Source of the DNA: Mortierella alpina
Lineage: Eukaryota > Mortierellomycota > Mortierellomycetes > Mortierellales > Mortierellaceae
Assembly: GCA_029449245.1 (NCBI GenBank)
Contig: JANATF010000007.1
Span: 2,198,895-2,262,894, forward strand
DNA length: 64,000 nt
Direction of reading: 5' to 3'
Part shown: positions 43,867 to 54,771 of the stretch, piece by piece
Layout: the number at the start of each line of letters is the position of its first letter
Position numbering within the stretch: position 1 is the first letter of the stretch
Translations under genes and position numbers: made by a program
The notes under the pieces: model-generated
The model's input: only the letters and a program-made list of their open reading frames with translations
The model's database searches: none
What the model was told of the DNA's origin: nothing

Positions 43867-46095
43867 ATGAACAGAGACTTTAGCTCATTCTTGCCCTCCT
43901 TCCCTCCGTCAAAGAGGCTGTCGGCCCTGACAATCTCGTCGCCCACAAGCTGCAGTCCGGTGCTGACTCCAGAACCTCTGCCTTCGCCAACGCCCTTGCC
44001 AACGCCCATGCCCCACTTGAGCGCAAGTCGCGTCCTTTTCGAGGAGGGTCTCTACAGCGACATCACAGTCATTCTCCAGATACCCGCCTCTGCCAAAAAG
44101 GAACTCCATCTTCACAAGCACATTCTTGCCCAGGAAAGCGAGCTCTTTGCGGCGCTCCTCACTGGGACCAGGAACATGAGCGACAAGGCCATCACGCTGC
44201 TCGATGCCAGTGACGATCAAGGGTCGCAGGTGATTGAGATCCACTGCGTAGACTCCCAAGAACTTCATGCCTTTGAGTCGTCGCTTCGACTCTTGTACAC
44301 TGGCACTTGGTTCTCTGAACGTGACTTCCAGACAAACTCACTGGACGCTCGACTACGCCGCGGGTTGGACATTATGAGCCAAGCGGGACGACTTTCTCTT
44401 AGAGGAACCACGACAGCCCTCCTGCAAGAGGAGATCACGCAGATGTGTCGGAACCAGCCAGAACTGCTGGAAAAAGTCTCAAAGTCACTCAGGCCCGAGG
44501 ACCGCGACGATGACCAGGCTGTCCTCACTTTCGATCGAGATGCTTTACAGCAGATGTGCCGCGCAGCCGTGCTGAAGGTGGAGATAAGAGACCATTGCGA
44601 GATCGCCATAGCTCGCAATCTTTATGGGTCGAAAAAATTCCGCGAGCTTCGCATGTCCGATGTGCAGATTTCGGAGCTGAGGCCCGGCTACATCTTTCCT
44701 CCTGGCGGTCAAGAGTCGATCTATCTTTTGAAAGGCGCCCCGTCACTCCCGCTTCACCCTTGTAGAGCGACCAATGTCGAAGCCCTGCGCCACGTTGTCA
44801 ATCACTATACCGCTCACAACTCTCAACAGGCTCTCAGGACACGCGAATTTTATGTCATCCCGGACGAGGACAACGACCTGGTGGATGACGAAGACATGAA
44901 TAAATCCACCGCCACTCTCCATACACCGACATTTTACCGCGTGGCCTTCTCGACTGGCTTTCAGTGGCTCATGGAGCAAGTGATCAAGGTTCGCGGTCCC
45001 TTTGAGCTGATCATACTCTTGCTCAAGGACGCCATTGACGAGAGCTCGGATCAGGTCAACACTGTCGCTTTTGGAGAGTTTGCCTCGACAATGAACGGAG
45101 ATGTGTATTTAAAAGGTGTCAGTTACATTACTGAAGGCCTCTTGCAAGCATTCCAGGATCCTACGTTGGAGACTTTCCGCAACCCCGGGGCTTCTGGATC
45201 ACTCCTGAACATGATCTCTTATTGTATTAGCTCGCTGACGGACTTGCCTCCTCTACGACCACGACTCCACCAAGGCACTACAAATGGCGCTGATGCTACT
45301 CAACATCACCATGACTACCCTGCCTTGTCAACACTTGTGATGGAATTTTTATGGCAGGTCCTCGAGTTGGCAGTCAAGCGCCCACACCATCTGGAATTTG
45401 TTCAGCTCTTACTGGATTCGATCACGAAGATGGCTCTTCTCTCGCCTTTTGAAGTTGTTGATCGGATCGAGGAACGTCTTGCAGAGCTCTTGGAAGAAAC
45501 GAGAATAAAAATCATTGAGCAACGGGGCGTCCTGCAAGACAAGGACGACTATGGCGAACAGGAGGCACAGGAGCAGCAGGAGCAGCAGGAAGAGGACTGC
45601 ACAAAAGAAGAGAATCACTCTGGCATCATATCAGACAAAGGACAGGTGACTGAAGATCCTCGGATATCGAACGACAATAGCGAAGGCGATTCTGGCGTTG
45701 CACTTGGGAGGTTCTCTGAGGGTCATCGAAGTGAAGTCTCTTCGAGCCACTGGGACGATCCAGATGAGCGGCGGTCGACTATGAGCAGTGTCCTGTTGGT
45801 TCCGGGCCGCGCCAGTACTGGACTTGTCGTTGGTACCAGTGCAGACGACGTGTCTTCGGAACTAGAGGCGGAAGGCGAAACTGAAGCTGATCAAGAGACT
45901 CTATGGATGAGGTATGCCCACGTTGACTTGATCTCTGTTGTCGCTGCAGCATTCGGAGCCAACTTTAATTGCTTTTCGCTTCTTCCAAACAGACCAGAGT
46001 ATCTACAGCCACTGTGTCTCAAGCTCTTGACATCCTTCCCGATGAACATTCAGTCTTCGCTTCTGTGGTCCATTCACGATCTGCAGTTGCTCTAG
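43867..46095 (+). CDS. BTB/POZ-domain protein with C-terminal helical region
   Basis: Open from ATG 43867 to 46095 (742 residues unspliced). An in-frame ATG at 43504 would add 121 residues that only translate the pyrimidine-rich leader. The BTB fold begins near residue 55: F-E-E-G-L-Y-S-D-I-T-V, then L-H-L-H-K-H-I-L-A-Q-E-S-E-L-F, then E-L-H-A-F-E-S-S-L-R-L-L-Y-T-G. BTB domains dimerise and often recruit CUL3 ubiquitin ligases. The middle and C-terminal regions are helical, with an acidic Gln/Glu-rich stretch (about 560-585), and have no family I recognise. A segment at 45912-45992 has intron ends (GTATGC ... AAACAG), is 81 nt long and has no stop, so it may be a frame-preserving intron. Splicing would give 715 residues. 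Confidence 0.8.
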   Translation: MNRDFSSFLPSFPPSKRLSALTISSPTSCSPVLTPEPLPSPTPLPTPMPHLSASRVLFEEGLYSDITVILQIPASAKKELHLHKHILAQESELFAALLTGTRNMSDKAITLLDASDDQGSQVIEIHCVDSQELHAFESSLRLLYTGTWFSERDFQTNSLDARLRRGLDIMSQAGRLSLRGTTTALLQEEITQMCRNQPELLEKVSKSLRPEDRDDDQAVLTFDRDALQQMCRAAVLKVEIRDHCEIAIARNLYGSKKFRELRMSDVQISELRPGYIFPPGGQESIYLLKGAPSLPLHPCRATNVEALRHVVNHYTAHNSQQALRTREFYVIPDEDNDLVDDEDMNKSTATLHTPTFYRVAFSTGFQWLMEQVIKVRGPFELIILLLKDAIDESSDQVNTVAFGEFASTMNGDVYLKGVSYITEGLLQAFQDPTLETFRNPGASGSLLNMISYCISSLTDLPPLRPRLHQGTTNGADATQHHHDYPALSTLVMEFLWQVLELAVKRPHHLEFVQLLLDSITKMALLSPFEVVDRIEERLAELLEETRIKIIEQRGVLQDKDDYGEQEAQEQQEQQEEDCTKEENHSGIISDKGQVTEDPRISNDNSEGDSGVALGRFSEGHRSEVSSSHWDDPDERRSTMSSVLLVPGRASTGLVVGTSADDVSSELEAEGETEADQETLWMRYAHVDLISVVAAAFGANFNCFSLLPNRPEYLQPLCLKLLTSFPMNIQSSLLWSIHDLQLL
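45912..45992 (+). other. Candidate 81-nt frame-preserving intron in the BTB gene
   Basis: Consensus AG/GTATGC donor, a pyrimidine-rich 3' end and a CAG acceptor. The length is 27 codons with no stop, so both retained and spliced forms are open. The translation of the segment is hydrophobic and unlike its surroundings, which favours removal. Confidence 0.6.
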
Positions 46096-46603
46096 TTGAG
46101 TTTCGAGCCCATCTTTCCACTCTCTCAATTCACGCTTACAAAAATAAATGGACTTTGTGCGACAAACTACTACACGCGCAGATCAGGCGTTCCAACAGAG
46201 GCGTCAGTTGACATGAGAATACCACAGCCATCAACGAGTCCAGTTACCTGCTGGGGAGGCTTGGACCCAAGGATGACCCAGAGCCCGGGAGTGCTGAGCA
46301 ACGGAGTGCAGGAGGGGTGAGCAGGAGGAAGAACGAGGAGAACGCGTGGGCCAAGCATGATGCATCGGCAGCCAAAAGATGTCTAAGCCATTTTTCAGGT
46401 CATGCAGCAAACGGGCAAGGGTTGGGTTTTCTTCACGCTACATGTATCAAAAAATAACGAATGACCTTTTCATTCTCTCCACCGCCGAAGCCTTTGTTTC
46501 TCCTCGTTCGCCTCGCGCCTTCTTCCACACCTTCAATTCCATGCAACCGCTCTCTCATCCAGTTCCCTCAATACACAGCATTCTGTAGACCACGACTGCA
46601 ACG
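46096..46603. other. Intergenic between the BTB and Gds1-PP2C genes
   Basis: A 508-nt spacer between two plus-strand genes. I see the BTB 3' flank and a CT-rich leader (46470-46560) but no further element. Confidence 0.45.
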
Positions 46604-49600
46604 ATGGACTCGACCCTGACTGCTTCTCATCCTCCCGTCCTGCGTCCTCATCAATTCTCTCGGCTCGCCACACCCCATCCACAGAGCTCCTTGTTGGACG
46701 TCCAAGCTAAAACGGGTCGCGATCACGGGCTCAGCTCTGCTCAGCAGGTGTCCGAGCCAGAGCCAGACCTCAGAGATTCCTCTGCCAACGAGTCCAATTC
46801 CAACAGTCCGTCTCAAAGCGCGTCATCGACTGTCGCGCTTGGCAATGAGCATAATCACGTAAACGTCCCGAGTCCATCCTTCCGCGAAGACACGCCGCAA
46901 CAAGACCATTCCACCTCAGCAACTCCGGCGCCCGCCACAGAGGTCGCATTATCTCCACGGCGGTTACGGAGACAAAAGAGCCCCGCAGCGGGAGAACCAC
47001 TCCCAAAGATTTCCAGAAAGTCAAGGTTGCCAGACGTGTCCAAACTGCAGCTTCTTCCAGAACAGCTCAATAAGCCGCTCTTTGTGGCCATCGTGCAAGT
47101 TCTTTTGATGTACGGTAATGTTTGGCAAACGGCGGCGGACCTTGTGGGTAAGTTCCTCTTGAGACTCGTATGAATGAGCTTTGACAATGAACCATGAAGG
47201 AACAAAGTCTAACCGGTTGTTGAGCACTTGTTCATTGAAAAGACGGCATTCGTCGTTTTAACTTGGCGACCCTGAGGTATACGACTCGGACAAGGGTGAA
47301 TATCGGGATTGACAGCGTGTGGTCTAGCAATAAGGAACTGACTCGCGCTGCGGTGGTTTTTTTTTTCCTGTTCGATGGATTGACATCATAGTGGCCCTAC
47401 TCCATATGGTACGGTGCAGGGTGCCATATCGAAGGCATTGAGCCTCGCAGGCTCTTTGCAGACATTCGAGCCACTTGAAAAGTCAAAGAAAAACCATGCT
47501 ACATATTACCGTCTATCCCGCAACCTGCTGGGTTCCATGGTGCTGGAGTCTCCATTGCGCGACAGTGACACGGACGCGACAGTCTCGGACGCGATTTCAA
47601 CGCCAGTACGACGAGGTATGGGCATTTAACCTTTGTTTGCATCATGGGTTAATTCTCATGGCTGGAGGCGGGGCTTTCTGACACACATCTTTCAACTTTA
47701 GTTGCCGCCAATTCTCGGAGGACAAAGAGGAAGACCCAGGTTGAAAACTCTGGACGGATATCAACACCAGTGCTAGCCAGGCGGAAAGCACCGCCAACTA
47801 CGGAACCTGTAAAGCCGAGGAGGAACAACAAAAGAAAACTGTTTTCAGGGTGGTCGTCCGACTCGCTCAGCTCCTGCAATTCTGGTGAGGATGAAGAACA
47901 CCAAAGTATGCACCTGCATCAGAGAAGGACAGCAAAATCGACACGCGCTAGGACAAGAGTACCGACTGGACCCTCAGAGAGAACTAGAAAACAAGACGCT
48001 CTCCCCAACGGACTCAAGAAACTACCGAAAGGTTATGTTTACGACACGGAGCTCAACCAAGCGGCATTGATGAGTATCTCAGTCAACCCATCTCAAACAG
48101 GAGAGTACATGCAGCACTTGAAGTAAGTATCCATTATTGGCGCCGAAAGAGTAAATTGGTAAACTGAGCATTTGTTTTGAGGTGATTGTCTTGTTTTAAT
48201 CAATCGGTCAATCGGTCAATCGGTCAATCGGTGTGTCTCCTTAGGGGGAAAAGTGCAAAAGCAAACGACGATTTTCTGGACCGACGCAACGACTTTAGAG
48301 TGGATCTCGAACAGGAACCAAATGTCTTTGCGGTTGAGCAGCAGGTCGGCTACACGTACCCAAGGCTTCGGAATAGTGGCCGCGAGCGGCTGCCCAAAGG
48401 AGAGTGCGAGGACGGCTTTGCTATCGCAGACTTGCAGCACAATGGTGCATTCCTAGGTCGTCTGTTCTGCATCACTGATGGTCACGGCGGTCGGTCATGC
48501 TCGTCCTTTGTGATTGCAACGATACCCGGGGCGATGCAGGTGATCCTAGGCAAGTACAAGCCCGCAGACTTGTCGCAGAGTTGTGTCCAAGAAGTGGTCA
48601 AAAGTCAAATCACAGAGGCGATACGGCTGATCGACAAGGAGTATCTTGAATACAAAAAGCAGCAGTATCTACTGTTCCGGGACAAGAGACTTCCAAACGA
48701 CCCAGGCAGCGATGGCACGACGCTCATTGTCAACATCTTTATCGACAAGTGGATTATATGCTTGAATCTGGGCGACTCGAGAAGCATGCTAGGCAGCCGA
48801 GATGCCTTGGGACGGTGGAACGTCGAGTTCCACAGCGAGGATCATACCCCGTCTTTAGAACGTCTCGCACAAGCGATTTACGCCAACGGTGGCGAATTTG
48901 TGACACATGATGACAAGGTTATTCGTTTTGACCCTACACTGAACAACGACAAAAAGCACCGCCAGTCACTGAAGGAAGCCAGGATACGCGTCAAGGATGG
49001 AGAGTCGAACAAGTACGGAATCCCCTATCGAACCAAGAATGGTCATTGTGCGTCTGTGAACTTGGGAGCCTGCATCGGGGACGTTCTTTACAAGCTGGAT
49101 CCCACCAACCCGATCCTGACCTGCAAACCAGACATCACCTTCATTGATGTTTCAGCTATCCAGGACGGCTTCCTCCTCATGGCGACAGACGGGCTGTGGG
49201 ATTATGTAAAAGATGGAGGGAGGAGGGATGATCCCAACACGACGGTTTGTCAGTTTGTTGGCGACAAGATCGACCGGGGTTGGAATGAGCAGAGGATTGT
49301 ATGCACACTGTCGGATCGTGAGGGAGAGGCTACGCTATACTCTGACTCGATTCAAGAGTATGACGACTTTACAGCCATCATTGTCAGGTTCAGCCAACGT
49401 CAGTTGCAGGAACAGGACCGACGGTGGAAGGCGAAGGAGCAGCTGCAGCTCTTGTTCGAACAGCAGCATCTGGAAGAGCAGCAGCAGTTGCTTATTCGGC
49501 AGCAACGTATGAAGGAGAGAGACATTGAAGAAATACAGCAACTGCAGCAACGGATACGCTACGAGCAGGAGATTCAGAGCAGGCTGCAAGATAGCAAGAC

Positions 49601-49829
49601 GGACGACGAAACAGAGTCGGAATCGTCAACCAGCGACCCAACCGTGCGCAATAGCTCTAGCGCTGGCTCTGGCTCTAGCTCGACGCGGACAGTCGATTCT
49701 CGAACATGTAAGGTGCCTCAAGCAGGCGGCCCTGAAGCTGGGCACTTTTCTGCCCAGGCGTCCAAGCAAGAGGACTCGGCGAGTCGTGCAGAGGAGGAGA
49801 TTGACATGGGCGACGAAATAGGTGTCTGA
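46604..49829 (+). CDS. Gds1-like winged-helix domain fused to a PP2C-type Ser/Thr phosphatase
   Basis: Five exons, 46604-47147, 47243-47276 (34 nt), 47392-47615, 47702-48122 and 48245-49829, encode 935 residues, all junctions in frame. Residues about 157-235 match a Gds1-type winged helix: F-V-A-I-V-Q-V-L-L then G-N-V-W-Q-T-A-A-D-L, and S-G-P-T-P-Y-G-T-V-Q-G-A-I-S. The microexon supplies the helix between them. A basic linker follows. Residues 442-760 are a PP2C domain: G-E-C-E-D-G, F-C-I-T-D-G-H-G-G, D-G-T-T, N-L-G-D-S-R, A-T-D-G-L-W-D and Y-D-D-F-T. The metal-binding acidic residues are present. A Gln/Glu-rich coiled coil and Ser/Glu tail finish the protein. Yeast Gds1 is a nuclear protein affecting mitochondrial function. 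A DNA-binding domain tied to a phosphatase is unusual. The residual doubt is whether intron 4 (48123-48244) joins two genes. Confidence 0.78.
48201..48232 (+). repeat. CAATCGGT 8-bp tandem repeat, four copies, in intron 4 of the Gds1-PP2C gene
   Basis: Four perfect tandem copies end 12 nt before the exon that carries the phosphatase domain. They occupy the place of the polypyrimidine tract. Confidence 0.92.
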
Positions 49830-50039
49830 GAACGCAAATGAAAAAAAAAACTCATATGTGACGTGTCGTTTGTTCGTTTATGTTCCTGTCTCCACATCGT
49901 CCACCATCAGCAGATCTCTTCTTCGCTATTGCTCTCTCCTAGACCACACACAGCAGCCGCTTCCTCTCTTCTTCGCTCCAAGAGACACATCCACCCTTCC
50001 ACTCCTCGTCACAGGCTTCTGCTACTATACATATTCAAC

Positions 50040-51292
50040 ATGGATCCAGTCTGGGGCGGATCGCGCAAATCGTAAGGCTCACGTTCGTGCTGATCCTTGG
50101 TATTCCAAGTGACTTCCGCAAATCTTGCAAAGCACCCCTCAAACCCATCTTGCTTCTCACGCCTAACAATCCATTTTCTTTTGCTCGGGTCACTACCACA
50201 GAACTCGCGGCCATGGAGACCATAGCGCTTCAACGAGTGGATCAAAACTGGTGCAGCTTCAACGGCAAAGTTCAGCAGTCGGCTCTGGATTACCCACCCT
50301 TTCGACATCGCTTCCCTCTGTTCCTGCAGGACCTCTAAGCACGCATGGCTCAGGAGCCGTGCACCCAGGCCTCTCGGCGTTTCTCACAGGACCTAGCAGC
50401 ACTGCAGAGCCTCTGGACTCTAGCAGTAATAGTAATTACATCGGCAACAGGGCAGGGGACACTGGTGGGCTGGGAAGTGCTGTCAGAGCATCCAGCTCTT
50501 CAGGCGTCGCTGGTGGTGCGGGACTGGGATATTCCGGGTCAGGCTCGGCATCAGGAGGGGCAGCGCATTATCAGTCCACTGTGTCTGGAATGTCTTCAGG
50601 AACGACTTCGCTTCACTCGAACGCAGGCTCGTCATCAGAGATCCACCCTTTGCACTTTAACTGGGTCTTTTGGTTTATGCATCGCGCTCCTGGCAGCAAG
50701 ATTCTAAACTATGAAAGCTCCATGAAGAAGATTGCAACGTTTGGCTCGGTAGGTGTCTCGTCCATCGGAAACATCCATGTCGTCCGTATGCTTTACATTA
50801 GACTAATGCTCAATGGTGTGTTCTGTCTTCTTGCATGTGCCAAAAAAAATTCAATAGATAGAAGACTTTTGGGCGGTATATTCACATCTTCGTCGACCAC
50901 ACGAACTGCCCAATGTGAGCGACTACCACCTGTTCAAGCAAGGAGTCCGGCCTGTCTGGGAGGATACCACGAACATCAACGGCGGTAAATGGATCGTGAG
51001 ACTGAAGAAGGGTTTGGCGAGCCGGTACTGGGAGAACTTGGTCATGGCAGTCATTGGTGACCAGTTCGATGTTGGGTCAGAGATCTGTGGCATTGTGCTG
51101 TCGATCCGAGGCGCAGAGGACATCCTGTCGATATGGAACCAGTCGGCGCACGAAGGACGGATCAATCTGAAGATCAGAGATACGATGAAGCGCATTCTGA
51201 ACCTGCCGGCCGATACCATCATGGAGTACAAGACACATAACGACGCATTGAAGGACAACTCCAGTTTCAGAAACACGGATGTGTTCAGGTGA
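50040..51292 (+). CDS. Class II eIF4E (4EHP / eIF4E2-type cap-binding protein)
   Basis: Three exons, 50040-50071, 50202-50748 and 50858-51292, encode 337 residues. Residues 12-165 are Ser/Gly-rich and disordered. The cap-binding fold starts at H-P-L-H-F-N-W-V-F-W and continues with I-E-D-F-W-A-V-Y-S-H and D-Y-H-L-F-K-Q-G-V. The first cap-stacking position is Tyr (in I-L-N-Y-E-S-S-M) where eIF4E-1 has Trp. The second is Trp (P-V-W-E-D). K-G-L-A-S-R-Y-W-E-N-L and I-M-E-Y-K-T-H are also 4EHP-like. 4EHP proteins bind capped mRNA weakly and repress translation because they do not recruit eIF4G. The long N-terminus is unusual for the family. Confidence 0.92.
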
Positions 51293-51458
51293 ACCCTCCA
51301 CCCCCTCGTCGGGATTCGTCTGCTAAGCGGTGGAGATCCATTGTTGAACAATGCCACCAGACTGGCGACGCGTAATATTAAAAACTTCATAAACATGTCG
51401 TGTTTATTTATCTTTCCACAGAGATCACTGCGTCAACAGCATAGTATTTGAGGCACAT

Positions 51459-52803
51459 CTAGACCGAGCTCTGACCAGAGGGGTAAAACCGAAGACCTGT
51501 CGAGCCATTGGTGGAGCGGATACTCAATGAACTGGGGCCTTGGCTTCCGCGGTAACCTTGCTTGGCCGATTTCATGTCACGCTCCAGTATCACGTCAGAC
51601 CCTTCGACGGTCGCGTTGCCGTGAGTGGTTTCTAGCGCAAATCTTCCCTGAAACTCCTCCGTCTAGGTGCAGAAAAATGACACATTATTACCTCGCGCTC
51701 TCGCTGAGCAAAAAAAAAAAAAAAAAAAAAAAAGGGAATAGTGCGGTTGTGAGGCGTTTCTTACCAAGTTGACGCTGACAGAGCTATTCGTAGATGAGGC
51801 TGTCGCCTTGAAGGGTTGCTCCTTGGGGACCATCATGGAAGACACGATGCTTCCGTTCGTAGTGATATTGTTGACTTCGAGAGACTGACCTGATTGCAAA
51901 GCATCGAGACTGAAGTCAATCTTGGAGTTGCTTGTTACTGCATTGATATACGAAGCTCGATCGGCTTTGCCAAGCAAAACTCCGATGGACAGCTTGCCGT
52001 TGACAGAGGTACTCTGCATCCATAAGCCTCTGTTGGTCTTCGTGGCCGCGATGTGGAGGTCCACAGGACTGTTGGTGGTCTTTGCAGAGACCTTTGACTG
52101 TGCTTTATCAACAGCGTCTCGGACGGTGAGCTTGGATTGGATGGAGCCGTTGGACGTGACAAGATCGACATGACCAGCCTCGTAGCTGCCAGAGATGCTG
52201 CCGTTGGAGGTCGTGAGCTGAACTCTGTCGGCTTGGGCGTTTTCAAGGGCAATAGAACCATTGGACAGAGTAGAGCGTACGGTGCCAAACGCAAGGTTAT
52301 AGAGATCCTTGCCCGAAAAGGACGTGTTCGGCGCAGAGACGGTCAAGGATTCCGCTGTAAGGGCCGTGCGAGGGTACGAGATGGTTGTCTGGTGGTACAC
52401 CGCATTGCTCGTGTAGTCATCAGGCGCCTAATCGGTGAGTAATGAAGGCTTACGGTTAGAAGATGACCCGCCCTTTGCTTTTGGCGCTGGGCCTACTCCT
52501 TTCAAGGGCGCGTGTATCTACCTGGAGGCGGAATGTATGCGTGCTGTTGTCAAAGCTGGGAGTGATGATCACTTTGTCTTTGTCCGACTCTCTCACTACC
52601 CAGATCCGAGTGGAGATCCGTCCTAATCCTGAAGCGTCACTCTCATCATCGTTTGTATGAACAAGCACGACAGTGCCTGACATCTTTCCTGTTGCCTCAA
52701 AGACGACGTTCGGATATTCTTTGGGGTTGAACGTCGTGTCATCGTTAGGAATTCGAACAGGGATGGAGGGTTTCTGCCACGGGCCGTTGAATGAGTTGAA
52801 CAT
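51459..52803 (-). CDS. Adhesin-like beta-solenoid protein (DUF4097-type repeats)
   Basis: Three exons, 52803-52522, 52427-51765 and 51662-51459, encode 382 residues. From about residue 95 the sequence repeats a strand-turn pattern with T-S-N-G-S-I, T-T-N-G-S-I, L-S-N-G-S-I and S-T-N-G-S units every 18-25 residues, typical of DUF4097/adhesin-like right-handed solenoids. There is no signal peptide or membrane anchor, so the protein is probably intracellular or released without a classical signal. Intron 2 (51763-51663) contains a 24-A run on the plus strand at 51710-51733. The function of this family in fungi is not established. Confidence 0.7.
51710..51733. repeat. Run of 24 A within adhesin-like intron 2
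   Basis: On the coding (minus) strand this is a 24-T run inside the intron, far longer than a normal polypyrimidine tract. Exact length is uncertain, as for any homopolymer. Confidence 0.88.
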
Positions 52804-53411
52804 TGTGGGGTGTACGTTTTATGTTGTGTTGTGTTGTGTTGTGTTGGTCGCTATGTCGCGTTAGGTAAAGAAGAAGAGTCCAAGCTGTGTATGATTGAAA
52901 GTGTGGGAGAGTAGACACCCTTTATATAGTTGGGAGGCGGAGCTGTGAAAAAATGCCAAGCAACTGCTTCTGGGCAAAACGCCTCACACGGCGCTTCCTA
53001 ACTCTTTGAGAGTCAGCCAAGACAAAAAATATAGTTTACTTGTCACACAAGCAAAGCATCAAGCATGCAGCAATGTGCCGCCTAGTATGCAGAGGTGGTT
53101 CCGGCAATATTCGTTGTATTGATAGTTCTGCTGCGAAAAGTCGTGTTTTAGAGGGACAGGTTAGGATAGGATATGATGGGAGAGGATAGGGCGGAGGCTC
53201 GAACTTGGCTCGCGTCTTCGAAACTAGGAGAGAGCATGTGTGCGAATGGAGCAGCACATCAAATCCTCTGCGCCCGTCAAAATCGACACTACTGTACCCT
53301 TGCTGCTGTTGTCTATTTGTCGCCTTCTACTATTGTCTCGATGGCCGCCAACCGCAATTTACTCTCTCACACTAACCACCATAGCATTTTCCCATAGTTG
53401 ATAATGCCTTT
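52804..53411. other. Intergenic: promoter of the adhesin-like gene, 3' flank of the CTLH gene
   Basis: A 608-nt spacer between two minus-strand genes. It has a short TGTTG microsatellite (52823-52847) next to the adhesin start and a TATATA-like segment near 52922-52927. Nothing else recognised. Confidence 0.45.
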
Positions 53412-54771
53412 TCAACTTGATTCCTCCAAAAACGTGGATAGGCGCCATTTTGTGAGGGTCTGTTGGCGAAAGAAAAAAAAAGGCCAGTAAAGTCTTATTA
53501 GTCCTTCGCCTTCCTTTGCTTTCTGTTTTTTTTGGCACACTTTTCATCGGTCTTTGAGTGCCTTTCATTCTTAGTGGGGACTTACCTTGGAACCTCGCTT
53601 TATCTTTGGCGTCTCTCCCGTCAAGATATCTCGTACCAATGTCGCCTGTTTGACAATAGTCAGCAGCGCCGGTTCGCAGGACATGCCATTACATCCTATT
53701 TCGAAGAGCGAGACAAATTATCGCGTCATGCCTGAGTACATGCAATTACGACAAACCCGATGGTGACGAAGTGGTGTGCTAAAAAACCTTCGACTTACCA
53801 AGAACAGCGCTGTTCATAAACTCGGCGAGACGATCGCGCGCCTCCTGCTTCATATGGTGGCCACTTGGGGCCTCTTCCGGTTTAGAGTAGGCCACAAGGG
53901 ATACCAGGTCCACAACATGCAGCGTATACTGCTCTTTGCGGGCTGGATCCAACTGGTTGAATTGGTGCAAAAACTTTTGAGCGAACATCAGAGCCTCGTG
54001 TCCAGCCGGATCGGACCGCAGTTTTTCGATAAACAGCTGGCACTGTAGTCTGAAGTTCATCTGAATCGAGGCGGGAGTGGTGAGCGGGCTATGGGGGTCG
54101 ATCGATAACACTCCTGGAAATGCACTGTTGCCTAGTTCGATCGCCTTCTCTATGTCTCCATGCGATATCAAGGAGCGAATAGCTGCGAGAGCATCACAGG
54201 TTAGACCCTGCCCGTCTGTCAGTCTGCCTTGCATGAAGGCAAATGCTTGTTCAAGTGCTTCCCTACCTTTACGCGTCTCCAAATTCTTTAGTTGCTCATC
54301 GATATGTAGTGCATGTGCCTTGCCTGCTGTGAAGGTGCCGGACGTGATATGGTCGGAGGTGCTGTCCACGAAGCTTTCGGCCATGGGCGAGTCCCCCTCT
54401 TGGTCGAGCTCTTGCTCTTTTTCCAGCTCCATAAACGACGAGGGGGCTTCGTTCCTCTGATGGTTTCCGTCTGATGTGCTCCAGGCCATGGCCCCCGTCT
54501 GCATGTGACTAGCTCCTATGAGCCCATTGTGATGCGTCCCGTTGGTGCTGGTGGTGACATCGTTCCCGTTGTGAGGTGCAAGATGATGTCCATTGCCACT
54601 GGTATGAATGCCTTTGCGAGAGTCTGAATCCTTGACGGCATCCAGGTCGTCCTTCATGAAGGCACGGGCTGTCTCGCCATAGCAATTGTGAAGCAGATAG
54701 TCCAGCACGAGTTGACGCGGAACGGCGGTATCGAAGCGGTCGGCTCCTTGCACTTCAGGATCCAAATCCAT
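53412..54771 (-). CDS. LisH-CTLH-CRA protein of the RanBPM/Gid8 group (GID/CTLH ubiquitin ligase)
   Basis: Three exons, 54771-53799, 53695-53586 and 53459-53412, encode 376 residues. The LisH helix pair lies at about 18-45 (L-V-L-D-Y-L-L-H-N-C-Y). A disordered linker follows. CTLH starts near 185 (A-I-R-S-L-I-S-H-G-D-I-E-K-A-I-E-L). CRA starts near 230 (F-R-L-Q-C-Q-L-F-I-E-K-L) and ends with L-L-T-I-V-K-Q-A-T-L-V-R-D-I-L, which spans exon 2. These modules assemble the GID/CTLH E3 ligase that degrades gluconeogenic enzymes in yeast. There is no SPRY domain, so this is a Gid8-like or a shortened RanBPM-like subunit; the CTLH sequence looks closer to RanBPM. Confidence 0.82.

Noticed and set aside
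43206-44009. Long minus-strand frame opposite the BTB leader, rich in Arg and Glu
   Set aside because: It is the reverse translation of a pyrimidine-rich tract, with no domain, and overlaps the real BTB coding start.
48123-48244. Gds1-like and PP2C parts as two separate genes
   Set aside because: The interval has consensus splice ends and joins the two frames exactly. No ATG begins the PP2C frame before its conserved core, and there is no room for a promoter. Transcript data could still overturn this.
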